The translations under genes and the position numbers were made by a program. A DNA stretch of 32,277 nt from Bacteroidaceae bacterium (GTDB lineage: Bacteria > Bacteroidota > Bacteroidia > Bacteroidales > Bacteroidaceae): the NCBI GenBank assembly GCA_017445145.1, contig JAFSVI010000060.1, positions 1 through 32,277 of the forward strand, in the 5' to 3' direction. Shown piece by piece: positions 24,898-32,277 of this stretch. The notes beneath the pieces were generated by a model, which saw only the letters and a list, made by a program, of their open reading frames with translations, made no database searches and was not told the DNA's origin. Positions within the stretch are counted from its first letter, which is position 1, and each line of letters opens with the position of its first letter.

Positions 24898-25485
24898 ATG
24901 AAGATAGCCATCATCGACAACTACGACTCCTTCACCTACAACCTCGCACACCTCGTGCGCGAGCTGGGTGCCGAGGCGGACGTGGTGCGCAACGACCAGT
25001 TCCGCCTGCCCGACCTCGAACCCTACGACAAGCTACTGCTCTCGCCCGGGCCGGGCATACCCTCCGAGGCAGGGCTGCTCTGCGACGTCATACGCACCTA
25101 CGCCCCGGCGAAGCCCATCCTCGGCGTGTGTCTCGGCCACCAGGCCATAGGCGAAGTGTTTGGCGCAAGCCTCACGAACCTCGCCGACGTGTTCCACGGC
25201 GTGGCCACGCCATGCCACATCGTGGCCAGCAAGGCCCACCCCGGCGAACCTCTCGACCCCCTCTTTGCGGGGCTTCCGTCCACCATCACCGTGGGGCGCT
25301 ACCACTCGTGGGTCATCGATGCCGCCTCCCTCCCCGAGTGCCTTGAGCCTACGGCCACCAGCCCCGAGGGCCAGGTCATGGCGCTGCGCCACCGCTGCCA
25401 CGACGTGCGTGGCATACAGTTCCACCCCGAGAGCGTGCTGACACCCGACGGCCGCCAGCTCATTGCCAACTGGCTGCGCTCATAA
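24898..25485 (+). CDS. trpG: Anthranilate synthase component II (glutamine amidotransferase)
   Basis: Hydrolyses glutamine and passes ammonia to TrpE. The 195-residue class I amidotransferase has the catalytic triad C78 in GVCLGHQAIGE and H176/E178 in QFHPESVLT, plus the oxyanion strand LLLSPGPGIPSEAG. The start is the ATG at 24898, giving MKIAIIDNYDSFTYNLAHL, the family N-terminus; an in-frame TTG 9 nt upstream is unlikely to be used. A separate TrpG, not fused to TrpD, is usual in Bacteroidota. The 66-bp gap to trpE is longer than most junctions in this operon, and I see no promoter box in it. Confidence 0.96.
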   Translation: MKIAIIDNYDSFTYNLAHLVRELGAEADVVRNDQFRLPDLEPYDKLLLSPGPGIPSEAGLLCDVIRTYAPAKPILGVCLGHQAIGEVFGASLTNLADVFHGVATPCHIVASKAHPGEPLDPLFAGLPSTITVGRYHSWVIDAASLPECLEPTATSPEGQVMALRHRCHDVRGIQFHPESVLTPDGRQLIANWLRS

Positions 25486-25532
25486 CCCCGACATCACAAC
25501 ACACACACATCCATATACACTCACACACCACC

Positions 25533-26597
25533 ATGCAACACACACTCAAAACCTACCTCTTCCGCCTCCTCAACCATGAGGAACTCACACGCGAGGAGAT
25601 GAAGACCATCCTTGTGGGCATCACACACTCCGAGTACCCCAACGAGCAAATCACGGCACTGCTCACAGCACTGCAGATGCGCGGCGTCACCGTGGATGAG
25701 CTGCTCGGCTTCCGCGACGGCATCCTCGAGACGGGCGTGCCTGCCATACTCGACTCGGACCGCTACATCGACGTCGTGGGCACGGGCGGCGACCGCAAGA
25801 ACACCTTCAACATCTCCACCACGGCGTGCTTCGTCATCGCCGGTGCCGGCTACAAGGTGGCCAAACACGGCAACTACGCCGCCACGTCGGTCAGCGGTGC
25901 CAGCAACGTCATCCAGCACCACGGCATACGCTTCACCGACGACATCGACCGCCTCAACCGCAGTCTCAACGAGGCCGGCATCGTCTATCTCCACGCACAG
26001 CTCTTCGCACGCGCCATGAAGTTCGTGGGACCCATACGCAAGGCGCTGCAGTTCCCCACCATCTTCAACCTCCTGGGACCCATCGTCAACCCCAGCCAGC
26101 CGCAGTGCCAGCTCCTCGGGGTGGCCAACCTCGACCAGATGCGCCTTTATCATCAGGTGTATCAGCGCATGGGCATGGACTTCGGCATCGTCAACTCCAT
26201 CGACGGCTACGACGAGATCTCGCTCACAGGACCCTTCAAGGTCACCATGGGCTTTGCACCGGCGCCAGCCACCACCGACACACCTGCCGCCACCGACGCG
26301 CCCGCCGGCTACGAGCGCGTCTTCGCACCCGCCGACCTGGGCTTTGACGTGGCCAGCCCCGAGGAGCTCGTGGGAGGCGCCACCGAGGAGGAGGCCGCCG
26401 CCATCTTCGACGCCGTGCTCGAGAACCGCGCCCTACCCGCGCAGAAGAACATCGTCCTGGCCAACGCGGCTTTCGGCATACAGGTGCTGGAGCGCGGGCA
26501 GAAATCGGTCGAAGAGTGCATTGCCATCGCACGCGAGAGCATCGACAGCGGTGCCGCGCTGCGCACATTCCGCAAGTTCGTAACCCTCAACAGCTAA
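25533..26597 (+). CDS. trpD: Anthranilate phosphoribosyltransferase
   Basis: Transfers phosphoribose from PRPP to anthranilate. The 354 residues show the PRPP-binding GTGGD (83-87), NISTTACFVIAGAG, KHGNYAATSVSGASN (111-125) and the later LGPIVNPSQPQCQLLGV. Residues of about 241-258 form an Ala/Thr/Pro/Asp-rich linker (PAPATTDTPAATDAPAG) between KVTMGF and YERVFAPADLGF, longer than in the homologues I remember. The start is the ATG at 25533, preceded by a 47-nt leader made almost only of C, A and T. trpC starts 5 bp after its stop, so the junction is tight. Confidence 0.95.
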   Translation: MQHTLKTYLFRLLNHEELTREEMKTILVGITHSEYPNEQITALLTALQMRGVTVDELLGFRDGILETGVPAILDSDRYIDVVGTGGDRKNTFNISTTACFVIAGAGYKVAKHGNYAATSVSGASNVIQHHGIRFTDDIDRLNRSLNEAGIVYLHAQLFARAMKFVGPIRKALQFPTIFNLLGPIVNPSQPQCQLLGVANLDQMRLYHQVYQRMGMDFGIVNSIDGYDEISLTGPFKVTMGFAPAPATTDTPAATDAPAGYERVFAPADLGFDVASPEELVGGATEEEAAAIFDAVLENRALPAQKNIVLANAAFGIQVLERGQKSVEECIAIARESIDSGAALRTFRKFVTLNS

Positions 26598-26602
26598 CAG
26601 CC

Positions 26603-27400
26603 ATGACAGACATACTCCAACAGATCATCGCCACCAAACGCCAGGAGGTGGCAGACCTCAGCGCCAGATTCGTGCGCGACGACCTCGTTGCCGACAACGA
26701 CATCCTCGTGGCATCGGCACCGCGGCCGTCGCTGCGCCAGGCACTGCTCGACAGCCCCACGGGCATCATTGCCGAGTTCAAGCGCCGCTCGCCATCCAAG
26801 GGGTGGATCAACGAGCGTGCCCGGCCCGAGGTGGTGCCGCTCGCCTATCAGCGCGGCGGCGCGGCGGCACTCTCCATCCTCACCGACGGCCACTACTTCG
26901 GCGGCCACGACGACTACATATGCGCCGCGCAGCACAGCGGCGTCACACTGCCCATACTCTACAAGAACTTCGTCATCGACGAGCTGCAGCTCCATGCCGC
27001 ACAGGTCTGCGGCGCATCGGCCGTGCTGCTCATAGCGGCGTGCCTCACCAAGCCGCGATGCAAAGCCCTCATCGCTCACGCACATGCCTTGGGGCTGGAG
27101 GTGCTGCTCGAGATGCACAGCGAGGCCGAGATGGAATATGCCGAGCTGGAGCCGGACCTGTGTGGCATCAACAACCGCAACCTCGGTTCCTTCGTCACCG
27201 ACGTCGATAACAGCTTCCGCATGGCCGCGCTGCTGCCGCCCGAGGCCGTGAAGGTCAGCGAGAGCGGCATTGGCGACGCCGCCACGGTGCGTGCGCTGCG
27301 CCAGGCGGGCTTCAGCGGCTTCCTCATGGGCGAGCACTTCATGCGCGCTGCCGACCCGGGCCTGGCGCTGCGCGAGTTCATCAAATCGCTGGAAGCATGA
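26603..27400 (+). CDS. trpC: Indole-3-glycerol phosphate synthase
   Basis: Closes the indole ring, turning carboxyphenylamino-deoxyribulose phosphate into indole-3-glycerol phosphate. The 265-residue TIM barrel shows IIAEFKRRSPSKG (E58, K60 and the SPSKG loop at 63-67), SILTDGHYFGG, the catalytic lysine strand LYKNFVID, LLEMHSEAE, GINNRNLGSF, VSESGI and the phosphate loop FLMGEHFM. I start at the ATG at 26603, 5 bp after trpD, giving MTDILQQIIATKRQEV as in the family; upstream in-frame codons lie within trpD. The trpF ATG overlaps its stop (ATGA). TrpC and TrpF are separate here, unlike the fused E. coli enzyme. Confidence 0.96.
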   Translation: MTDILQQIIATKRQEVADLSARFVRDDLVADNDILVASAPRPSLRQALLDSPTGIIAEFKRRSPSKGWINERARPEVVPLAYQRGGAAALSILTDGHYFGGHDDYICAAQHSGVTLPILYKNFVIDELQLHAAQVCGASAVLLIAACLTKPRCKALIAHAHALGLEVLLEMHSEAEMEYAELEPDLCGINNRNLGSFVTDVDNSFRMAALLPPEAVKVSESGIGDAATVRALRQAGFSGFLMGEHFMRAADPGLALREFIKSLEA

Positions 27401-28023
27401 CGACCCACAAACGCCTCATCAAAGTGTGCGGCATGCGCCACGAGGCCAACATACGCGCCGTGGAGGCCCTGGGCATCGACATGATGGGCTTCATCTTCTG
27501 GCCGGGGTCGAGCCGATGCGTCAGCTCTCCTCCCGCCTATCTCCCGGAGCGCTGCCGGCGGGTGGGCGTGTTCGTCGATGAGGATGCCGACCGCGTGAGG
27601 CGGATTGCCGATGCCTGCGCCCTCGACTGCGTGCAGCTCCACGGCCGCGAGACGCCCGACTACTGCGCGCGCCTCAGCGCATACACCGTCATCAAAGCCT
27701 TCAGCATAGCCACCGCCGCCGACCTGCCACAGACAGATGCCTACGCCGACGTGGCAAGCTATTTCCTCTTCGACACCAAGGGGCGCAGCGCCGGAGGCAA
27801 CGGCACGAAGTTCGACTGGGAGGTGCTGCAGGCCTACACAGGCTCCACGCCCTTCCTCCTGAGCGGCGGCATAGGCCCCGATGATGCTGCCGCCGTGAGC
27901 GCCTTCAGCCATCCGCGCTGCGTGGGCATCGACATCAACTCGCGCTTCGAGCTAAGGCCGGGACTCAAGGACACCGCCGCCATAGCCGCCTTCATCGACC
28001 GTCTGGCACACGCCTCCCGCTGA
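27397..28023 (+). CDS. trpF: Phosphoribosylanthranilate isomerase
   Basis: Amadori isomerisation of phosphoribosylanthranilate. The 208-residue TIM barrel carries the general base C11 in [12 protein letters not shown] and the general acid D126 in [19 protein letters not shown], with [21 protein letters not shown] and the phosphate-binding GIDINSRFE. Its start overlaps the trpC stop by 4 bp, so translation is probably coupled. In the pathway it acts before TrpC although the gene follows it. A 47-nt spacer with no G separates it from trpA. Confidence 0.96.
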   Translation: MTTHKRLIKVCGMRHEANIRAVEALGIDMMGFIFWPGSSRCVSSPPAYLPERCRRVGVFVDEDADRVRRIADACALDCVQLHGRETPDYCARLSAYTVIKAFSIATAADLPQTDAYADVASYFLFDTKGRSAGGNGTKFDWEVLQAYTGSTPFLLSGGIGPDDAAAVSAFSHPRCVGIDINSRFELRPGLKDTAAIAAFIDRLAHASR

Positions 28024-28070
28024 CACCCATACACACCATCCCTCATCACCCACATACCCACACCATCACC

Positions 28071-28847
28071 ATGAACAAAATCAACCAGCTCTTCGCCGCT
28101 CGAGGCGAACGCAAGCTCTTCTCGCTATATTTCTGTGCCGGATGCCCCACGCTGGGCGCCACGGCCGACGTCATCCTCACCCTCCAGCGCCGCGGCATCG
28201 ACATGGTGGAGGTGGGCATACCGTTCAGCGACCCGCTGGCCGACGGACCCGTCATCCAGGGTGCCGCCACACAGGCACTGCGCAACGGCATGAACCTCGC
28301 CACCCTCTTCAGCCAGCTCGCCGCCGTGAGCCAGCAGGTCACCATACCCCTTGTGCTCATGGGCTACCTCAACCCCATCATGCACTATGGCTTCGAGCGC
28401 TTCTGCCAAAGCTGCGTCGAGGCCGGCGTCAGCGGCATGATTATCCCCGACCTGCCTTTCGACGACTACGTGCGCGACCTCAAGCCCATTGCCGACCGCC
28501 ACGACCTGCGCGTCATCATGCTTATCACGCCGGAGACATCCGACGAGCGCATACGCCTCATCGACAGCCACACCGACGGCTTCATCTACATGGTGAGCTC
28601 GGCGGCCATCACGGGCACACAGCAGAGCTTCGACGATGCCAAGCAGGCCTATTTCCGGCGCGTCGATGCCATGGGGCTCCGCAACCCGCGCATGATAGGC
28701 TTTGGCATCTCCAACCGCCAGACTCTCGAGGCCGCACAGGCCCATGCTGCCGGCACCATCATCGGTTCGAAGTTCGTGCAGCTGCTCAACGATGCCGGCG
28801 GCGACGCCGATGCGGCGCTGGATGCGCTGTTTGCTAACCTCTTTTAA
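28071..28847 (+). CDS. trpA: Tryptophan synthase alpha chain
   Basis: Splits indole-3-glycerol phosphate into glyceraldehyde-3-phosphate and indole, which is channelled to TrpB. The 258 residues show E47 and D58, the two catalytic acids, in [20 protein letters not shown], followed by [44 protein letters not shown] and [10 protein letters not shown]. It is the last gene of the operon, 47 bp after trpF. No clear intrinsic terminator follows. The next 80 bp contain a promoter-like box for the downstream gene, and read-through is possible. Confidence 0.96.
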   Translation: MNKINQLFAARGERKLFSLYFCAGCPTLGATADVILTLQRRGIDMVEVGIPFSDPLADGPVIQGAATQALRNGMNLATLFSQLAAVSQQVTIPLVLMGYLNPIMHYGFERFCQSCVEAGVSGMIIPDLPFDDYVRDLKPIADRHDLRVIMLITPETSDERIRLIDSHTDGFIYMVSSAAITGTQQSFDDAKQAYFRRVDAMGLRNPRMIGFGISNRQTLEAAQAHAAGTIIGSKFVQLLNDAGGDADAALDALFANLF

Positions 28848-28881
28848 CACACGCCATGGCGGCCGTTAGCGATAAAAGGCG

Positions 28882-28889
28882 TAACTTTG
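28882..28889 (+). promoter_or_regulatory. Putative promoter of the WbqC-like gene (-7 box TAACTTTG)
   Basis: TAACTTTG fits TAnnTTTG, 40 nt before the ATG at 28930 and 34 bp after trpA. It suggests the genes after trpA have their own transcript. No -33 box is evident. Confidence 0.55.
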
Positions 28890-28929
28890 CGGCGCAAACA
28901 CCCCATCACGCCCCACCACCACCGCAACG

Positions 28930-29565
28930 ATGATTCCATACCTCCCCTCTGTCGATTGGTATGCAGCATATTGGGCTGCCGAAGGGCGCGTACCGCCCAT
29001 GCCGCAGCGCTACCACCGCTCGATGGGCATCAACAGGTGCCGCATCCTCATGCCCGACGGCCCCCAGCAGCTCACCATACCCCTTGTGGCAGAATCCACG
29101 CGCGGCGCGCTCGACGACATTCTCATCAGCGAGCATGGACGATGGCGCTCCCACCACTGGAATGCGCTGCAGACGGCCTATGGCAAGACACCGTTCTTCG
29201 AGTTCTATGCCGACGACTTCCGACCGCTCTTCACCGAGGTGAGGCCGCCGCGACTCGCCGACTTCAATGCCGCACTCCACGCCATAGCGTGCCGACTCAT
29301 CGACATACCATGCCGCCTGACCGGCGACGGGGGCGAGGACGGCGGCGGCGCTGGGAGTGCCGACAGCGGCACAGGCGCCGCCACAGGCGGCTACGTGGCC
29401 GCCGAGGTGCGCTATTATCAGGTGTTTGCCCAGCGCCTGGGCTTCCAGCCCCACATGAGTGTCATCGACCTCCTCTGCAATATGGGTCCCGAGTCCGTGC
29501 TCGTGCTTCAGGCCATGGCGCAGGGGTGCGGGCCAACAGCCACTCCAGCCCATCACCAACCATAA
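28930..29565 (+). CDS. WbqC-like family protein
   Basis: A 211-residue protein of the WbqC type, a family linked by gene context to O-antigen and other surface-sugar loci but without a firmly known reaction. Typical sequence is visible: LPSVDWYAAYWAA near the N-terminus, RYHRSMGINRCRILMPDGPQQLTIPL, the central SEHGRWRSHHWNALQTAYGKTPFFEFYADDF (68-97), and the late YYQVFAQRLGF with SVIDLLCNMGPES. Residues of about 132-155 are a Gly/Asp/Ser/Ala-rich stretch breaking the domain. The C-terminal tail (GPTATPAHHQP) is also low in complexity. The flavoprotein gene begins 11 bp downstream, so the two are likely co-transcribed. Confidence 0.8.
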   Translation: MIPYLPSVDWYAAYWAAEGRVPPMPQRYHRSMGINRCRILMPDGPQQLTIPLVAESTRGALDDILISEHGRWRSHHWNALQTAYGKTPFFEFYADDFRPLFTEVRPPRLADFNAALHAIACRLIDIPCRLTGDGGEDGGGAGSADSGTGAATGGYVAAEVRYYQVFAQRLGFQPHMSVIDLLCNMGPESVLVLQAMAQGCGPTATPAHHQP

Positions 29566-29576
29566 GCATAACAACC

Positions 29577-30185
29577 ATGAAAGTATTGCTCATCAACGGA
29601 AGCCCACGCGAGCGCGGCAACACATTCACCGCTCTCAACGAGGTGGCAACGACCCTCAATGCAGAGGGCATACAAACGGAAATCATCAGCATAGGCAAGA
29701 AAGCCGTGCAGGGATGCATAGCATGCGGCATGTGCGGCCGCACCGGCAAATGCACGTTCAACGACGACCTCTACTACCAGGTCTTGCGCACGGTGAGCGA
29801 GGGCATCGACGGCCTCGTCGTGGGCTCGCCAGTATATTACGGCGGCCCCAACGGCTCGCTATGTGCACTGCTGGACCGCGTGTTCTACTCCATCGGCCCA
29901 CAGCTGCAGTACAAGCCCGGCGCCAGCGTCGTGGTGTGCCGGCGAGGCGGCGCCTCGTCGGCCTTCGACCGCCTGAACAAGTATTTCCAGATGATGAACA
30001 TGCCGCTCGTCACCTCCCAGTACTGGAACATCGTCTATGGTCAGACACCGGGACAGGCCGCGGCCGACGAGGAGGGCATGCAGACCATGCGCACCCTGGC
30101 ACGCAACATGGCCTGGATGGTCAAGAGCCTCGGCGGGCGGCCCCAGACGGCCGAGCAGCGCGTGTGGACCAACTTCATCCGCTGA
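29577..30185 (+). CDS. Flavodoxin-fold oxidoreductase with iron-sulfur flavoprotein-type cysteine motif
   Basis: A 202-residue NADPH-dependent FMN reductase-type protein. The FMN phosphate loop is NGSPRERGNTFTAL (7-20), and VVGSPVYYGGPNGSLCALLDRVFY follows, typical of the fold. Cysteines C47, C50, C53 and C59 (GCIACGMCGRTGKC) form CX2CX2CX5C, the compact motif that binds a 4Fe-4S cluster in archaeal iron-sulfur flavoproteins. A cluster is therefore possible but not shown. The start at 29577 gives MKVLLINGSP; the frame is open far upstream but those codons overlap the WbqC-like gene. Electron donor and acceptor are unknown. A large hairpin follows before the convergent alaS. Confidence 0.85.
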   Translation: MKVLLINGSPRERGNTFTALNEVATTLNAEGIQTEIISIGKKAVQGCIACGMCGRTGKCTFNDDLYYQVLRTVSEGIDGLVVGSPVYYGGPNGSLCALLDRVFYSIGPQLQYKPGASVVVCRRGGASSAFDRLNKYFQMMNMPLVTSQYWNIVYGQTPGQAAADEEGMQTMRTLARNMAWMVKSLGGRPQTAEQRVWTNFIR

Positions 30186-30208
30186 CGTCCGCCACACACA
30201 CGAAAACG

Positions 30209-30277
30209 ATTCCCCCTGACATCGCGCCCGGCGCCCGCTGCAAAGCGAGGATGCGCCTGGCGCGGTGCCAGGGGAAT
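30209..30277. terminator. Long imperfect hairpin between the flavoprotein gene and convergent alaS
   Basis: The arm 30209-30234 (ATTCCCCCTG then ACATCGCGCCCGGCGC) pairs with 30253-30277 with one bulge and about three mismatches; the loop is 18 nt. It starts 23 bp after the flavoprotein stop and is the likely bidirectional terminator. Confidence 0.7.
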
Positions 30278-30282
30278 GTTGT

Positions 30283-30316
30283 GGCGTGGCGGCGTGGTGG
30301 ACGCCGCGCCACGCGC
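30283..30316. terminator. Second GC-rich hairpin abutting the alaS stop codon
   Basis: GGCGTGGCGGCG (30283-30294) can pair with CGCCGCGCCACGC (30302-30314) with small bulges around a 7-nt loop. It directly follows the alaS stop (TAG, 30319-30317 on the minus strand). It may assist the larger hairpin next to it. Confidence 0.45.
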
Positions 30317-32277
30317 CTATTGAGCGGCGGCGGCGAGTTCCATGAAGCGGTCTATGGCAGCGCTGAGGCCGTCGGCGTTCTTGCCACCGGCGGTGGCGAA
30401 GTGGGGCTGGCCGCCGCCGCCACCCTGCATGAGCTTAGCTGCCTCGCGGATGGCCTTGCCAACATTCACGCCGTGCTCCTTGACGAGGAGGTCAGAGGCG
30501 GCGCAGGTCAGCATGGGTTTGCCATCGGCCACGGAGCCTATGCATACCAGGGCGTTGGCCACCTCGGCGCGCAGCTGGAAGGCGATGTCCTTCACGGCGT
30601 CGGGAGGCAGCACACAGCGCCCCGTGATGAAGGTGATGCCATCGCGCTCCACGGCGACCCGCAGGAGCTGCTGCTTCAGCTGTTGTGCTTTCTCGTGGAC
30701 AAACTCCTCGGCCTGGCGGCGCATGTCGGCGTTCTCGCTGATGAGGCGCTGGATGGCGCCCTCCACGTCGGGGGCGCCGTTGAAGAGCTGGCGCAGCTGC
30801 TCCATGCCGTCCTGAAGCTGGTAGAGGGCTTCCTCCACGGCTTGGCCCGTGATGGCCTCGATGCGGCGTATGCCGGCAGCCACGCTGCTCTCGCCCACAA
30901 TCTTGAACATGCCGATCTGGCCAGTGGCCTTCACGTGGCAGCCGCCGCAGAACTCCACGCTCTGGCCGAACTGCACCACGCGCACGCGGTCGCCGTACTT
31001 CTCGCCGAAGAGGGCCATGGCGCCGAGCTTCTTGGCCTCCTCGATGGGCACATCGCGGTGGTCCTGGAGGGGTATGTTCTGGCGGATGCGCTCGTTGACG
31101 AGGCGTTCCACCTGGCGCAGCTCCTCGGCCGTCACCTTCTGGAAGTGGCTGAAGTCGAAGCGCAGCCCGCCGGGCTGCACGAGCGAGCCCTTCTGCTCCA
31201 CATGCGTGCCGAGCACCTCGCGCAGGGCTTGGTCGAGCAGGTGGGTGGCGCTGTGGTTGGCCTCGGAGGCGCGGCGGCGCTCGGTATCGACACACGCCAT
31301 GAACTCGGCCTCGGGGTGCTGGGGCAGGCGCTTGGCGATGTGCACGGTGAGGCCGTTCTCGCTCTTGGTGTCGATGATGTCGATGGTCTCCGCCTCGCTC
31401 ACGAGCACGCCCTGGTCGCCCACCTGTCCGCCCATCTCGGCGTAGAAGGGCGTCTGGTCGAGCACGAGTTGGTAGTAGGTCTGCTTCTTCTGCGTCACGC
31501 GGCGATAGCGTAGGATGTGGCAGTTGGCCTCGGTGGTGTCCCAGCCCACGAAGCGGCTTTCCACGGCGGCATCGCCGGGCGCGCTCACATCGACCCAGTC
31601 GTCGGTCTCCACCTTGGCGGCGCCACGGGCACGTTCCTTCTGCTTCTGCATCTCCACCTGGAAGCCGGCCTCATCCACGGTGAGGCCGTTCTCGCGGCAG
31701 ATGAGCTCGGTGAGGTCGAGGGGAAAGCCGTAGGTGTCGAAGAGCGTGAAGGCCTCGGGGCCGCTGATCTCGGTGCGGTTGGCGGCCTTGGTGTCGGCCA
31801 TGACCTTGTCCAGAAGGCGGATGCCCGTTTCCAGCGTGCGCAGGAAGCTCTCCTCCTCCTCAGTCATCACCTTGTCGATGAGCTCCTTCTGCGCCACCAG
31901 CTCGGGGTATGCCTCGCCCATCTGCTCGGCCAGCGTGGGCAGCAGCAGGTGCATGAAGGGGCGCTTCTGCCCGAGGAAGGTGTAGGCATAGCGCACGGCG
32001 CGGCGCAGGATGCGGCGGATGACGTAGCCCGCCTTGGCGTTGCCCGGCAGCTGGCCGTCGGCAATGGCAAAGGCCACGGCGCGGATGTGGTCGGCGATGA
32101 CGCGCATGGCCACATCGACGTCCTCCGTCTCGCCATAGCGCTTGCCCGAGAGCTGCTCGATGGCACGGATGGTGGGCTGGAACACGTCGGTGTCGTAGTT
32201 CGAGTGCTTGCCCTGCAGGGCGCGCACGAGGCGCTCGAAACCCATGCCCGTGTCGATGACGTTCATCGAGAGAGGCA
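30317..32277 (-). CDS. alaS: Alanyl-tRNA synthetase, N-terminal part outside window
   Basis: Charges tRNA-Ala and edits mischarged Ser/Gly. The gene runs off the right edge of the window; about 650 C-terminal codons are visible and the N-terminal catalytic motifs are missing. What is seen begins with [16 protein letters not shown], from the end of the aminoacylation domain. The helical tRNA-recognition region follows, with a linker holding [17 protein letters not shown]. The editing domain has [11 protein letters not shown] (the HxxxH zinc motif) and [17 protein letters not shown] (the matching Cys/His pair). The C-terminal coiled coil and DHHA1 domain end [20 protein letters not shown]. Sequence looks intact, with no frameshift. 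It converges on the flavoprotein gene across two hairpins. Confidence 0.96.
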   Translation of the reverse strand, partial: PLSMNVIDTGMGFERLVRALQGKHSNYDTDVFQPTIRAIEQLSGKRYGETEDVDVAMRVIADHIRAVAFAIADGQLPGNAKAGYVIRRILRRAVRYAYTFLGQKRPFMHLLLPTLAEQMGEAYPELVAQKELIDKVMTEEEESFLRTLETGIRLLDKVMADTKAANRTEISGPEAFTLFDTYGFPLDLTELICRENGLTVDEAGFQVEMQKQKERARGAAKVETDDWVDVSAPGDAAVESRFVGWDTTEANCHILRYRRVTQKKQTYYQLVLDQTPFYAEMGGQVGDQGVLVSEAETIDIIDTKSENGLTVHIAKRLPQHPEAEFMACVDTERRRASEANHSATHLLDQALREVLGTHVEQKGSLVQPGGLRFDFSHFQKVTAEELRQVERLVNERIRQNIPLQDHRDVPIEEAKKLGAMALFGEKYGDRVRVVQFGQSVEFCGGCHVKATGQIGMFKIVGESSVAAGIRRIEAITGQAVEEALYQLQDGMEQLRQLFNGAPDVEGAIQRLISENADMRRQAEEFVHEKAQQLKQQLLRVAVERDGITFITGRCVLPPDAVKDIAFQLRAEVANALVCIGSVADGKPMLTCAASDLLVKEHGVNVGKAIREAAKLMQGGGGGQPHFATAGGKNADGLSAAIDRFMELAAAAQ

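Noticed and set aside
29459-31513. A 684-codon plus-strand open frame opposite alaS and across the terminator region
   Set aside because: It reads through the flavoprotein gene in another frame, the hairpin spacer and the complement of alaS. Ala/Leu/His-rich composition without domains marks it as a shadow frame.

Overview
The window reads as chromosomal DNA of a GC-rich member of the Bacteroidota, most likely a Prevotella-like Bacteroidales. The signs are: several TAnnTTTG (-7) promoter boxes of the Bacteroides primary sigma factor type; few Shine-Dalgarno sites and instead A/C-rich, almost G-free leaders; a single-chain SecDF; the trp gene order B-E-G-D-C-F-A; the DUF5683 - MltD - RelA/SpoT block; and secreted GH43 enzymes. 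No rRNA, tRNA, CRISPR array, insertion sequence or phage gene was recognised.

Layout. 1-5669 (+): 3' end of a DUF5683 membrane protein, a lytic transglycosylase (mltD-like), a bifunctional (p)ppGpp synthetase/hydrolase and a GT4 glycosyltransferase. 5708-10596 (-): ABC exporter, RNase HI, arginyl-tRNA synthetase and an HU protein. 10809-16037 (+): rhomboid protease overlapping an endonuclease/exonuclease/phosphatase-fold protein, then SecDF, closed by a perfect 20-bp hairpin terminator. 16106-21305 (-): two secreted GH43 glycosidases, the accessory part of the window, downstream of a CCA-adding enzyme. 21475-21948 (+): a small lipoprotein. 21981-28847 (+): the whole tryptophan pathway from chorismate, preceded by an elaborate control region. 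28930-30185 (+): a WbqC-like protein and a flavoprotein with an iron-sulfur type cysteine motif. 30317 to the end (-): alaS, whose 5' part lies outside the window.

The best find is upstream of trpB. A promoter (TTTG, 20 bp, TAACTTTG) is followed by an 18-codon leader peptide containing Phe-Tyr-Trp-Trp-Trp, then by a GC-rich hairpin with a T-rich tail just before trpB. This is the architecture of ribosome-mediated transcription attenuation. Two dyad elements with the core AAATGTTT lie exactly 40 bp apart, and the promoter-proximal one covers the -33 box, so a repressor may act in addition to the attenuator.

A second theme is in-frame low-complexity expansion inside conserved proteins: a repeat-bearing insert in ArgS, an Ala/Glu/Pro stretch in SecDF, an Ala/Thr/Pro linker in TrpD, a Gly/Asp linker in the WbqC-like protein, an Asp-rich linker in MltD and a Gly-rich tail segment in the rhomboid. 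Motif positions were counted by hand; family names rest on motif recognition, not on a database search.
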